Below are positions 7,738 through 14,757 of a stretch of DNA of 19,947 nt, in pieces. Position 1 is the first letter of the stretch. Each line of letters opens with the position of its first letter. The position numbers and the translations under genes were made by a program. Source of the DNA: an uncultured Clostridia bacterium (GTDB taxonomy: Bacteria > Bacillota > Clostridia > TANB77 > CAG-508); contig CAKPKZ010000012.1 in assembly GCA_934167435.1 (NCBI GenBank), positions 1 through 19,947 of the forward strand. The letters are read 5' to 3'. The notes below the pieces were generated by a model. The model did no database searches, was not told the origin of the DNA, and saw nothing but the letters and a program-made list of their open reading frames with translations.

Positions 7738-8249
7738 TTTTTACGTTCTCCTCTTCTGTTTAATTTTGCGTTTGTTTTTCCAAATATTGCTTTATAAATT
7801 GAAATAATAATTATTATTATTGTTATACCACATATAACTCCTAATGTGTCTATTCCTACATCTATTATAGAAGAAGCTCTTCCTGGTATAAATGCTTGAT
7901 GGATTTCATCAGAAATTGCATATGTTGCACCTACTAATATACTAATAAAAATTTTAATTAATATTTTTATTTTATATGTACTCATAAACGTCATTATTAG
8001 CATTCCTACTATCATATAGATAGAAAAGTGTGCTCCCTTTCTTATAAATACCTGGGAATTTTGAATTATTTCTATTTTAGTATCTTCACTTAGTTCCTTT
8101 GTTTGTGGAAGTTTTTCTATAATTATTCTTACAAACTTTTGGCTTACGCCACTTGATTTTTCTCCATTTTGATTAGAAAATTGAAATATTATAAAAAAGG
8201 TAACAGCTAACAGAAATATTGTTATAATTCTTACTACTATTTTTTTCAA
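7734..8249 (-). CDS. VanZ-like membrane protein
   Basis: VanZ-like proteins are small multi-helix membrane proteins; the founder gives modest teicoplanin resistance, but the biochemical role is unsettled. Here an N-terminal helix at about 5-24 is followed by SNQNGEKSSGVS, the RKGAHFSIYMIVG motif, a long hydrophobic section, then ISDEIHQAFIPGRASSIIDVGIDTLG (two motifs typical of the family: DExHQ and the R-x-D segment) and a final helix. I choose a TTG start at 8247-8249 because an AAAGGTGG ribosome site lies 8 bases before it. A GTG at 8261 is possible but sits inside that site and has no site of its own. It begins just after the LCP gene stop and overlaps cpsB, so it is part of a tight operon. 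Confidence 0.85.
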   Translation of the reverse strand: MKKIVVRIITIFLLAVTFFIIFQFSNQNGEKSSGVSQKFVRIIIEKLPQTKELSEDTKIEIIQNSQVFIRKGAHFSIYMIVGMLIMTFMSTYKIKILIKIFISILVGATYAISDEIHQAFIPGRASSIIDVGIDTLGVICGITIIIIIISIYKAIFGKTNAKLNRRGERKK

Positions 8250-8263
8250 TGATTTTTCCACCT

Positions 8264-9343
8264 TTATATTTCATACATATAATGAATGAAATCTTTTTTT
8301 GCTTTATTTTCATCTGTAATATATAAATATGCCCCATTTTCTAATATTTCATTACTATAATCTAAGGCTGGTAACATTACTGATGTAATATTATTTAAAT
8401 ACTCATTCTTATTTGAAATGAATTCTGGTAACATTGAAGTGTATTTTGCAACATCAACATTTGTTGTAACTTCTGATAATATCATATCTATAATTTCAGA
8501 TATTTCTCCTGGACTTTTAGAAGCAATTTTGCTCATTAGTGCTGTCATAACTTTTCTTTGTCTCATTGTTCTTCCATAATCTCCATGAGTTTCTGATTTT
8601 CCACTAGATCCTGCCATTCTTTCTTTTACATGTGCTGCAACTTGCTCGCCAGTTAAAGTAACTTTACCATACTTTGTAACTCTTTTTACATCATTTCCTG
8701 AAAAATCGTAAAACATTTCTATATATTTATTAATATATGTCATCTCATCTTTAGTTATATCTAGCTCTAATCCACCTAATTTATTTATAATATCATACAT
8801 TGCAGATATGTTAACTGTTACATATTCTTTTAGATTTAAATCAAAAGTTTTGTTTATTGTTTTTACTGCTAACTGTTCTTTTCCTTTATTGAATGCATAA
8901 TTAATTTTATATCTATTTTTTTCTCCTTCTATATTGGCTGCAGTATCACGTGGAATACTTATTAATTTTATACTTTTAAATTTAGGATTTATAGAAATTA
9001 TCATTATTGCATCACTGTTGCCCTCATAGGTGTTGTCCATATTTTTGGAATCAGAACCAAGAAGTAAAATATTTATTACATCTTTGTATTCATTTTCAGA
9101 TAGTCCTGACACCTCACTATATAAATCTTCATTTATAGCCAAATCACTTTCGTCTAAATCTTTAAAATGTATTTTTCCTATTTTTAGTGCTACAAATATT
9201 CCAGCACCAATTATTGATAATATTAATATTATTAATACTACTATTACTACTATTTTTATTATTTTACCTGCATTTGTATGTTTTTTTTCTTTGCTTTCAA
9301 ATCTTTTTCCTTTTACTCTTTTGTTTTGTTCTTCTTTCTCCAT
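8264..9343 (-). CDS. LytR-CpsA-Psr (LCP) family cell-wall polymer ligase, second copy
   Basis: LCP enzymes transfer undecaprenyl-linked polymers such as teichoic acids or capsule to peptidoglycan, outside the membrane. The protein has a basic cytoplasmic start, one membrane helix at 27-52 and an LCP domain from about 88. Motifs are LLLGSDS with Asp98, NSDAIMI with Asp111, SIPRDT with Arg132 and Asp133, and the later VKERM and GDYGRTMRQRKV segments. The position of Asp98, Asp111 and Arg132 is the same as in its neighbour at 9621-10727, so the two are paralogues. Lys100 stands where the neighbour has Arg. The start has an AGAAGGG ribosome site. The vanZ-like gene begins immediately after it. 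Confidence 0.93.
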   Translation of the reverse strand: MEKEEQNKRVKGKRFESKEKKHTNAGKIIKIVVIVVLIILILSIIGAGIFVALKIGKIHFKDLDESDLAINEDLYSEVSGLSENEYKDVINILLLGSDSKNMDNTYEGNSDAIMIISINPKFKSIKLISIPRDTAANIEGEKNRYKINYAFNKGKEQLAVKTINKTFDLNLKEYVTVNISAMYDIINKLGGLELDITKDEMTYINKYIEMFYDFSGNDVKRVTKYGKVTLTGEQVAAHVKERMAGSSGKSETHGDYGRTMRQRKVMTALMSKIASKSPGEISEIIDMILSEVTTNVDVAKYTSMLPEFISNKNEYLNNITSVMLPALDYSNEILENGAYLYITDENKAKKDFIHYMYEI

Positions 9344-9430
9344 CTTTTTACCCTTCTTTAAGAATATTTAATTTTATTTTTAATATAATATTTATTCTTT
9401 ATTTGCCCCTTAAAACTATATCATATATTT

Positions 9431-9529
9431 TTATATGTTCTTTATTTTGTTTATTTGTACAAAACACATTAAAGATATTCCTACTAATGTGCCTGCAAAG
9501 AACCCCATTATAAAATATATTATATTCAT
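9431..9529 (-). CDS. 32-residue single-helix membrane microprotein
   Basis: An ATG at 9527-9529 opens a 32-codon frame ending in TAA at 9431, with an AAGGAG ribosome site 8 bases upstream. The peptide is almost all one membrane helix: MNIIYFIMGFFAGTLVG, then a second hydrophobic half containing Cys22, followed by a basic tail (NKIKNI). The pattern of a short helix with FxxGxxxGxxxG and a polar C-terminus resembles the tiny DUF3789-type proteins, but at this length the match is suggestive only. It lies between two LCP ligase genes in the same direction, which suggests a membrane partner or regulator of one of them. The good ribosome site and the abrupt polar end after the helix argue against chance. 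Confidence 0.6.
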   Translation of the reverse strand: MNIIYFIMGFFAGTLVGISLMCFVQINKIKNI

Positions 9530-9581
9530 TTTATTTTCTCCTTACAATAATTTTATTATATTATATTTATTTTTTATTTTT

Positions 9582-9612
9582 TTATTACATTATTTATAAA
9601 AAAATGTAATAA
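9582..9612. repeat. 9-bp inverted repeat downstream of the first LCP gene
   Basis: TTATTACAT at 9582-9590 pairs with ATGTAATAA at 9604-9612 around a 13-base AT loop. It starts 9 bases after the LCP stop on the minus strand, but an A-run, not a T-run, follows, so it is a poor terminator. It may only slow decay or transcription between the first LCP gene and the microprotein. All-AT pairing except one C-G makes it weak. Confidence 0.4.
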
Positions 9613-9620
9613 TGTTTTTA

Positions 9621-10727
9621 TTATTTATATCCTGTTTTCTTTATTATAGTATTACTAGTAGTTTTTATTGATTCAGGTACAACATAATCATTGTCGTTAA
9701 ATACCTCTTTATGCAATTTAGTTACATTGCTTTCTAATGTTACAGGGACGCCATACCATCTGTCTAAAGTAATACCTTTAGTTTCATATGGCCATCCAAT
9801 ACTATTTGAAATTTTATAGCTAACCATGTCTGGTATCATTGACATAATTGTTGCTGCTGAAATATTTGTATATACTTTTGGTAAAATTTGATCTGCAAAA
9901 TTATTTATTTCTCCTATATTCTTAGTTTTTAATTTATTAGCCATAGCTTCTATTACAGTTCTCATACGCTCTGTTCTTTTATAATCTCCTCCAGCTGTAT
10001 ATCTAATACGTGAGTAAGCAACAGCTTGTACTCCATTTAAATTTTGCTTTCCTATATTTGATACTTTTTTATTAGATTTTCCTGTAACTTTTGCAGTCTC
10101 ATCTATATATGAATTTAAATATTTTAGCTCTTCTTGAGATTCTATATTTATAGTTACTCCTCCTAATGTATCTACAGCATCTGAAACCGAGTCAAAATTT
10201 ACCGTTACAAACTCTGAAATATTTAAATCTAAATTAGTATTTAACGTTTTTATAGCTAATGGTGCTTCACCATAAGAATAAGCATGTGTTATTTTATCCA
10301 ATCCATGTCCATCTATTTGAATATATGTATCTCTATAAACAGAGATTAATTTAACTTCTTTTGTTAAATTGTTTATACTAGCTATTATTATGCAATCACT
10401 TCTATTTCCTTTGCCATAATCGTCTGATCTACTATCTACACCAAAAATAGCAATGTTTCTATATCCAGATAAATTTTTATTTGCTTCTTCTGTTATTCCT
10501 AATTGTGATTCGTCTATATTTACTGTTTGCATTTTATTTAATTTATCGTTTATGTACCAATATGTTCCTCCACATATAGTTGCTAAAATTATTATTATTA
10601 TTAAAATTACTACCAAAAATATTTTTAGACCTTTCTTTTTTTTCTTTTTTGGTTTTTTTTCAGAATTTTTTCTAAATGCTTTTGGTACTTCATTTTCTTC
10701 ATAATCTATTGTATGTTTTCCACCCAT
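9621..10727 (-). CDS. LytR-CpsA-Psr (LCP) family cell-wall polymer ligase, first copy
   Basis: It is predicted to attach anionic or capsular polymer to peptidoglycan using lipid-linked precursors. A Lys-rich cytoplasmic segment (KKPKKKKKKG, 24-33) precedes one membrane helix at 34-58. The LCP domain begins near 88 with IAIFGVDSR (Asp98, Arg100), RSDCIII (Asp111), SVYRDTY (Arg132, Asp133), a DTLGGVTINI segment, AYSRIRY with the second Arg pair, and GGDYKRTERMR; the usual RxxRQ has Met instead of Gln. After the domain is a C-terminal extension that continues to residue 368. A GGAGG ribosome site and a good sigma-A promoter lie before the ATG. It probably heads the block containing the microprotein, second LCP gene, vanZ-like gene, cpsB and glmM. 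Confidence 0.94.
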   Translation of the reverse strand: MGGKHTIDYEENEVPKAFRKNSEKKPKKKKKKGLKIFLVVILIIIIILATICGGTYWYINDKLNKMQTVNIDESQLGITEEANKNLSGYRNIAIFGVDSRSDDYGKGNRSDCIIIASINNLTKEVKLISVYRDTYIQIDGHGLDKITHAYSYGEAPLAIKTLNTNLDLNISEFVTVNFDSVSDAVDTLGGVTINIESQEELKYLNSYIDETAKVTGKSNKKVSNIGKQNLNGVQAVAYSRIRYTAGGDYKRTERMRTVIEAMANKLKTKNIGEINNFADQILPKVYTNISAATIMSMIPDMVSYKISNSIGWPYETKGITLDRWYGVPVTLESNVTKLHKEVFNDNDYVVPESIKTTSNTIIKKTGYK

Positions 10728-10764
10728 ATTATTCCTCCATTTTGTATTTTATTAAACAAGCTAT

Positions 10765-10793
10765 ATTATATATTTATTTTTTTATTATTACAA
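10765..10793 (-). promoter_or_regulatory. Sigma-A-type promoter of the first LCP gene
   Basis: Minus strand has TTGTAA (10793-10788), a 17-base spacer and TATAAT (10770-10765), about 38 bases before the start codon. It follows directly on the terminator of the coiled-coil gene, so a new transcription unit starts here. Confidence 0.7.
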
Positions 10794-10803
10794 GTTATTT
10801 TTA

Positions 10804-10834
10804 TAAAAAAGTACTATTCTAGGCAAACAGTACT
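10804..10834 (-). terminator. Terminator of the coiled-coil gene
   Basis: On the minus strand AGTACTGTTT (from 10834) pairs with GAATAGTACT (to 10810) around a 5-base loop, with two wobble pairs, and six T follow. It lies 40 bases after the stop of the gene at 10875. Confidence 0.75.
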
Positions 10835-10874
10835 CCTTTAACTTATCTATGCAATATATACTTTATCAATCTAA

Positions 10875-11387
10875 TTAAGACTGCATCTGTAATTTAGCAA
10901 TTTCATAATCAAACCTTTTGTGGTCTACTATACTTTGTTTTATATGATGATCTAGTTTATTGTTTATACTTTCTATTTCTTTTTTTATTTTACCTATATC
11001 CTCTTGCACTTTTGTTTCTTGATTTAGTATTTGTGCTATATTAGTATTTTTCATTGTATGTAAATCTATATTTACATCCTCTATTTTTTTAGACAAGTTT
11101 GTGTTAACTTCTTCTATTCTATTAGATAAATTTGCATTAACCTCTTCTATTCTTTCAGATAAGTTTGTGTTAACTTCTTCTATTCTATTAGATAAATTTG
11201 CATTAACCTCTTCTAAATTTGTGTTAACTTCTTCTATTCTATTAGATAAATTTGTATTAACCTTTTCTAAGTTTGTATTAACTTCTTCTATTTTTTCAGT
11301 TAAAACGCAATTAAAATTATCAATTTTTCCGTTTAACCTTTGAATTTCTTCTATTATTTTATTTTCGAATTCTTGACTATAAGCCAT
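10875..11387 (-). CDS. Soluble coiled-coil protein with tandem 18- and 11-residue repeats
   Basis: I do not recognise a family. The 170 residues are almost wholly helical. Residues 1-31 are a unique start (one Cys at 27). From 32 to 67 are two 18-residue units of the form KIEEVNTNLEKVNTNLSN; from 68 come three 11-residue units of the form RIEEVNTNLSE and a degenerate fourth ending near 109. Residues 110-170 are a less repetitive charged helix ending RFDYEIAKLQMQS. Eighteen equals 7 plus 11, so heptads and hendecads alternate and a continuous coiled coil is expected, probably an oligomer. There is no membrane segment. The ATG has a perfect AAAGGAGG site 8 bases upstream; a TATAAT at 11417-11412 could be its -10 box but the -35 is poor. 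It is a single-gene unit between terminators. Confidence 0.82.
   Translation of the reverse strand: MAYSQEFENKIIEEIQRLNGKIDNFNCVLTEKIEEVNTNLEKVNTNLSNRIEEVNTNLEEVNANLSNRIEEVNTNLSERIEEVNANLSNRIEEVNTNLSKKIEDVNIDLHTMKNTNIAQILNQETKVQEDIGKIKKEIESINNKLDHHIKQSIVDHKRFDYEIAKLQMQS
11061..11294 (-). repeat. In-frame tandem DNA repeats (54 and 33 bases) within the coiled-coil gene
   Basis: The repeated protein units are also repeated at DNA level: segments reading (plus strand) tctattctattagataaatt recur three times at 33- to 54-base spacing, alternating with gtgttaacttcttctattct. Copies differ at a few bases. Such repeats can gain or lose units by slippage or recombination without breaking the frame, since 54 and 33 are both multiples of three. 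Confidence 0.85.
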
Positions 11388-11486
11388 TTGAAAAAACCTC
11401 CTTTGATTTAAATTATACTACAATAGTATTTAACATAAATTTTGATATAAAAAATGTTTGAAAAAAATTGATTATGAATAAAAATT

Positions 11487-11535
11487 AAGCATAGATAAAT
11501 TATGCTTATATATATTATCATAATTTTCTATGCTT
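11487..11535 (-). terminator. Terminator of argS
   Basis: On the minus strand AAGCATAGA plus AAATTATG (11535-11519) pair with CATAATTT and TCTATGCTT (11504-11487), a 17-bp stem with one bulged base and a 14-base loop. A run of T (AATTTTTATT) follows. It begins 12 bases after the argS stop. Confidence 0.85.
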
Positions 11536-11546
11536 TTCAATAGTTT

Positions 11547-13256
11547 TTACATTTTATTTGGCATATTCATTCCTAATAGTTCTGAACCAATTTTTAAAAC
11601 TTTTCCAACTGCATATGTTAAAAAAATTCTAGCGTCTTGAACATCGTCGTCATTTGTTATAATTTTATTTTCGTTATAAAATATACTAAATGCCTTGGCT
11701 AATTCTATTAAGTATCTTGATAAAATTGATGGTTCATTTTTATCTGTTACTTGTATTAAAATGTCCTCAAAATTATATAGAAGCTTTATTATGTTTTGGG
11801 AATATATATCATCTAAAATTTTAGTATCTATATAATTAAAATCAGGCACTTTTCCCACTTTATCTAATATGCTCTTTGTTCTTACATATGTATACTGAAT
11901 ATATGGTCCTGTTTCTCCTTGAAAGTTTAATATTGTTTTCCAATCAAATATTTCATCCTTTATTCTATTATTAGCCAAATCGTTAAAAACAACAGCTCCT
12001 ATTCCAACTTTATTAGCCACATCATCTTTGTTTTCTAAATTTGGATTTTTCTCTTCTATTATTTGTTTTGCCCTTTGAATTGATTCGCTTAGTAAATCTT
12101 CTAATTTTACAGATGTACCATCTCTAGTTGACATTTTTCCACTAGGAAGTCTTACCATGCCAAAAGCAACATGTTCTAAACCATCTGTATATTTTTTATC
12201 TATGCCTAACAATTTTGCTACTTCAAATATTTGTTTAAAATGTAAATTCTGTTCATAAGCCACAACATATAAACATTTATCAAAATCATATGTTCTTGCT
12301 CTATATAAAATAGCCGCTAAATCCCTTGTAGCATATATACTTGAACCATTAGTTTTTTCTATTATACATGGAGTATTAATTCCCTTGTCTTCTAAATCTA
12401 TTATTTTAGCTCCTTGTGATTCAACTAATTTACCGGTTTTTTCTAATAATTTTATTACTTCATCTGTTTTATCTATATAGAAAGCTTCCCCATTCCAAGA
12501 ATCAAATTTACTACCAAGTAGATCATAAACTTTTTCAAATTCTTTTAAACTTAATTCTTTAAATTTATTCCATATTTCAACACAATAAGGATCACCATCT
12601 TCTAATTTTTTAAAATTATCACGACATTTTCCCAACACACTTTCATCTTCTTTGCAAAGTGCATTAATTCTAATATAAATTTTGGTAAGTTCATCTATAG
12701 GATTTTTTTCTAAATCATATTCGTTCCCCCATAACTTATATCCTTCTATCATTTTCCCAAATTGTGTACCATAATCGCCTAAATGGTTTATTCCTATTAC
12801 ATTATATCCTAAGTATTTATATATATTATATAATGCCCCACCTATAACTGTTGAACGCAAATGTCCAACATGAAATGGCTTTGCAATATTTGGTGCAGAA
12901 TAATCTATTATAATATTTTTTCCATTTCCTAAAGTCGACTTTCCATATTCTTCACAATTAGAAATTTGTTCTAATACTTCTTTTGTCATTAATTCTTTAT
13001 TTATATAAAAATTTAAATACCCACCTATAATATCTATTTTTTCAATTATTTTATTATCTATTTCTATTTTTTCTTTTATTTCATTTGCAATTAATTGTGG
13101 TGATTTTTTTAACTCCTTAGCAAGTCTAAAACATGGAAAAGAAAAATCGCCATTATTAATATCTTTTGGTACTTCTATATAACTTTCTAATTCTCTATAG
13201 TCTATATTTATAACTACTCCAATTAATTTTGCAATTGTTTGTTTAAAATTTATCAT
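11547..13256 (-). CDS. argS: Arginyl-tRNA synthetase
   Basis: It charges tRNA-Arg with arginine (class I synthetase, cytoplasm). The protein has the N-terminal tRNA-recognition (Arg-tRNA synthetase N) domain to about residue 85, the catalytic Rossmann domain with the HIGH-type motif SAPNIAKPFHVGHLRST (HVGH at 129-132), a KMSK-type loop SGKMSTRDGT near 374-380, GETGPYIQYTYVRTKS in the anticodon-binding domain, and the usual end LGMNMPNKM. I start it at the ATG of MINFKQ: an AGAGGTG ribosome site lies 9 bases upstream. A GTG four codons earlier overlaps that site. The resulting 569 residues equal a complete enzyme. It has its own extended -10 promoter and terminator and is divergent from ylbJ. 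Confidence 0.97.
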   Translation of the reverse strand: MINFKQTIAKLIGVVINIDYRELESYIEVPKDINNGDFSFPCFRLAKELKKSPQLIANEIKEKIEIDNKIIEKIDIIGGYLNFYINKELMTKEVLEQISNCEEYGKSTLGNGKNIIIDYSAPNIAKPFHVGHLRSTVIGGALYNIYKYLGYNVIGINHLGDYGTQFGKMIEGYKLWGNEYDLEKNPIDELTKIYIRINALCKEDESVLGKCRDNFKKLEDGDPYCVEIWNKFKELSLKEFEKVYDLLGSKFDSWNGEAFYIDKTDEVIKLLEKTGKLVESQGAKIIDLEDKGINTPCIIEKTNGSSIYATRDLAAILYRARTYDFDKCLYVVAYEQNLHFKQIFEVAKLLGIDKKYTDGLEHVAFGMVRLPSGKMSTRDGTSVKLEDLLSESIQRAKQIIEEKNPNLENKDDVANKVGIGAVVFNDLANNRIKDEIFDWKTILNFQGETGPYIQYTYVRTKSILDKVGKVPDFNYIDTKILDDIYSQNIIKLLYNFEDILIQVTDKNEPSILSRYLIELAKAFSIFYNENKIITNDDDVQDARIFLTYAVGKVLKIGSELLGMNMPNKM

Positions 13257-13286
13257 TTTACTTATCACCTCTAATTTTCTTTTAAT

Positions 13287-13315
13287 ATTATATCAATATT
13301 TTTTGCATTTTGCAA
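13287..13315 (-). promoter_or_regulatory. Sigma-A-type promoter of argS
   Basis: Minus strand shows TTGCAA (13315-13310), a 17-base spacer and TATAAT (13292-13287), with an upstream TG making an extended -10 box. The start codon is about 31 bases downstream. No T-box leader is present: the space is too short for one. Confidence 0.8.
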
Positions 13316-13323
13316 TAATATTG
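13294..13323. repeat. Imperfect palindrome covering the argS -35 region
   Basis: CAATAT (13294-13299) and TTGCA (13303-13307) are mirrored by TGCAA (13311-13315) and ATATTG (13318-13323). The arms are symmetrical except for one extra base in the left spacer. It overlaps the argS spacer and -35 box and lies 30 bases before the ylbJ start, so it could be an operator seen by both genes. In such AT-rich DNA chance symmetry is possible. Confidence 0.4.
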
Positions 13324-13353
13324 TTAATATATTTACTTAAAGGAGGCTTGTGT

Positions 13354-14410
13354 ATGAATTCAAAATATAGTTTTTATGTTATTAAAATTAAAAGAAATAT
13401 ATTACCATTAATATTTATTATTTTTACTGTATGCTTATTAATATTTTCAAAATACAATTTACCTGCGGTAAGATCTCGGTTTATCATTATGGGCAACTTC
13501 TGTTGTACCTTCTTTGTTTCCATTTTTTGTTGCTACAGAATTATTAATGCACACAAATGTAACATTATTTTTAGGAAAACTATTAAATAAATTTATGAAA
13601 CCATTATTTAATGTTAATGGTAAAGGAAGTTTTGCTTTTATTATGGGAATAATTAGTGGTTATCCAATAGGTGCCAAAATTGCATGTAATTTTAGAAAAA
13701 ATAATATTTGCTCTAAAGAAGAGTGTGAACGATTGCTTAGCTTCACAAATAATTCAGGTCCACTATTTATAATAGGAACTGTTGGAATAAATATGTTTGG
13801 AAGTTCTACAATTGGTATTTTACTTTTTATTACTCATATTCTTGCTTGTATAACAGTAGGAATAATTTTTAGATTTTGGCATTATAGCAATGAAACACCA
13901 ACCTCAAAAATAAACAATATTAATTCTAATAACCATATTAACGTTTCTTTATCTAATTTAGGTGAAATACTTGCAGATAGCATAAAAAGTGCAACATCAA
14001 CAATTATGCTTATAGGTGGATTTATTATAATATTTTCAAGCATTATTTCAATATTAAATGCAAGCGGAATTTTTAACTATCTAAATCTTCTAATCCGCCC
14101 TATTACCAACTTTTTTAATATTGACTCTAGTTTTATAACTCCAATCTTAACTGGAATATTAGAAATTACTAATGGAATTAATAAAATTTCTAATATAGCC
14201 ATAAAAGAGATTTCTATAAATATCATATTATCCGCATTTTTTCTTGGTTTCGGTGGGATTTCAATTTTTTTGCAAGTTCTTAGTATAACTTCAAAAACAG
14301 ATTTATCTATAAAACCTTATATTTATGGCAAATTACTACATGGAGTTATTGCCGCTATTTACACATTTATAGCAATAAATACATTTCCATTTTTTAATTT
14401 TAATTTGTAA
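13354..14410 (+). pseudogene. ylbJ: YlbJ-type sporulation membrane protein, interrupted by a one-base frameshift
   Basis: YlbJ is a polytopic mother-cell membrane protein with a nucleoside-recognition/GATE-like domain, needed for normal spores in Bacillus. The ATG at 13354 has a perfect AAAGGAGG site 7 bases upstream. The first frame encodes a basic start, one membrane helix and SKYNLPAV up to base 13470. Homology then continues in the next frame from 13472 with DLGLSLWATSVVPSLFPFF, and runs to 14410 with MGIISGYPIGAKIACNF, ERLLSFTNNSGPLFIIGTVG and GGFIIIFSSIISIL. Skipping one base near 13471 joins the two parts in register (351 residues). The first frame otherwise ends at 13590; the second frame offers only a TTG at 13514, without a ribosome site. 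The break is either a real inactivating mutation or a sequencing/assembly error. Confidence 0.85.
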
Positions 14411-14458
14411 TAAATATCTCATTTATTAATATTATTTATTAGATAGGAGATGATATAT

Positions 14459-14716
14459 ATGGAAAAAGATTTTTCAAATAGTTATTCACCATTTATGGAC
14501 TTCGGAATGCCTCCACAAGGAATTGGTTCACAAATGGCAGGAACAGAAGATCCATTTTTTAATCCAATGGCACAATATGAACAAGCATATGTATACTATA
14601 GATATTTATGTATGCAAATGGAATATAAGATAAAATGTAAAGAATTTGAAAAATTAAATACACCAAATCAAACAAATTGCCCAAATTCACGTGATTTAAA
14701 TTCTTCACAAAAATAA
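14459..14716 (+). CDS. 85-residue protein of unknown function downstream of ylbJ
   Basis: I recognise no family. The start is set by AGGAG at 14445-14449, which lies 9 bases before the ATG at 14459; an ATG at 14450 abuts that site and is unlikely to be used. The sequence is soluble: a Phe/Tyr/Met/Pro-rich first half (SPFMDFGMPPQGIGS), an aromatic middle QYEQAYVYYRYLCMQMEY, a Lys-rich helix KIKCKEFEKL and a polar Asn/Ser tail. It has three cysteines. It follows ylbJ by 48 bases on the same strand and shares the terminator beyond, so co-expression during sporulation is plausible. Its composition recalls small coat-associated proteins, but this is inference from context. Confidence 0.75.
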   Translation: MEKDFSNSYSPFMDFGMPPQGIGSQMAGTEDPFFNPMAQYEQAYVYYRYLCMQMEYKIKCKEFEKLNTPNQTNCPNSRDLNSSQK

Positions 14717-14745
14717 AAATATGGAACCAATGGCTCCATATTTTT
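14715..14745. terminator. Shared terminator between the ylbJ unit and uppP
   Basis: AAAAATATGGAACC (14715-14728) pairs with 14732-14745 with one A-C mismatch and a 3-base loop. A and T runs flank both sides, so it works in both directions. It overlaps the stop codon of the 85-residue gene and ends 12 bases from the uppP stop, as fits convergent genes. Confidence 0.88.
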
Positions 14746-14757
14746 ATTTTTTACTAT

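Noticed and set aside
9344..9430. A promoter before the second LCP gene
   Set aside because: The 87 bases are AT-rich with several TATAAT-like strings but no -35 box at a usable distance; read-through from upstream is as likely.
11061..11294. CRISPR-like array because of regular repeats
   Set aside because: The repeats are in-frame coding units without unique spacers, inside an open frame with a good ribosome site.
13257..13268. GTG start for argS four codons upstream
   Set aside because: The GTG is itself part of the AGAGGTG ribosome site of the ATG at 13256.
13465..13480. Programmed frameshifting in ylbJ
   Set aside because: There is no slippery run, no stop codon in the first frame at the site and no nearby stimulatory stem or internal ribosome site; mutation or sequencing error explains it more simply.
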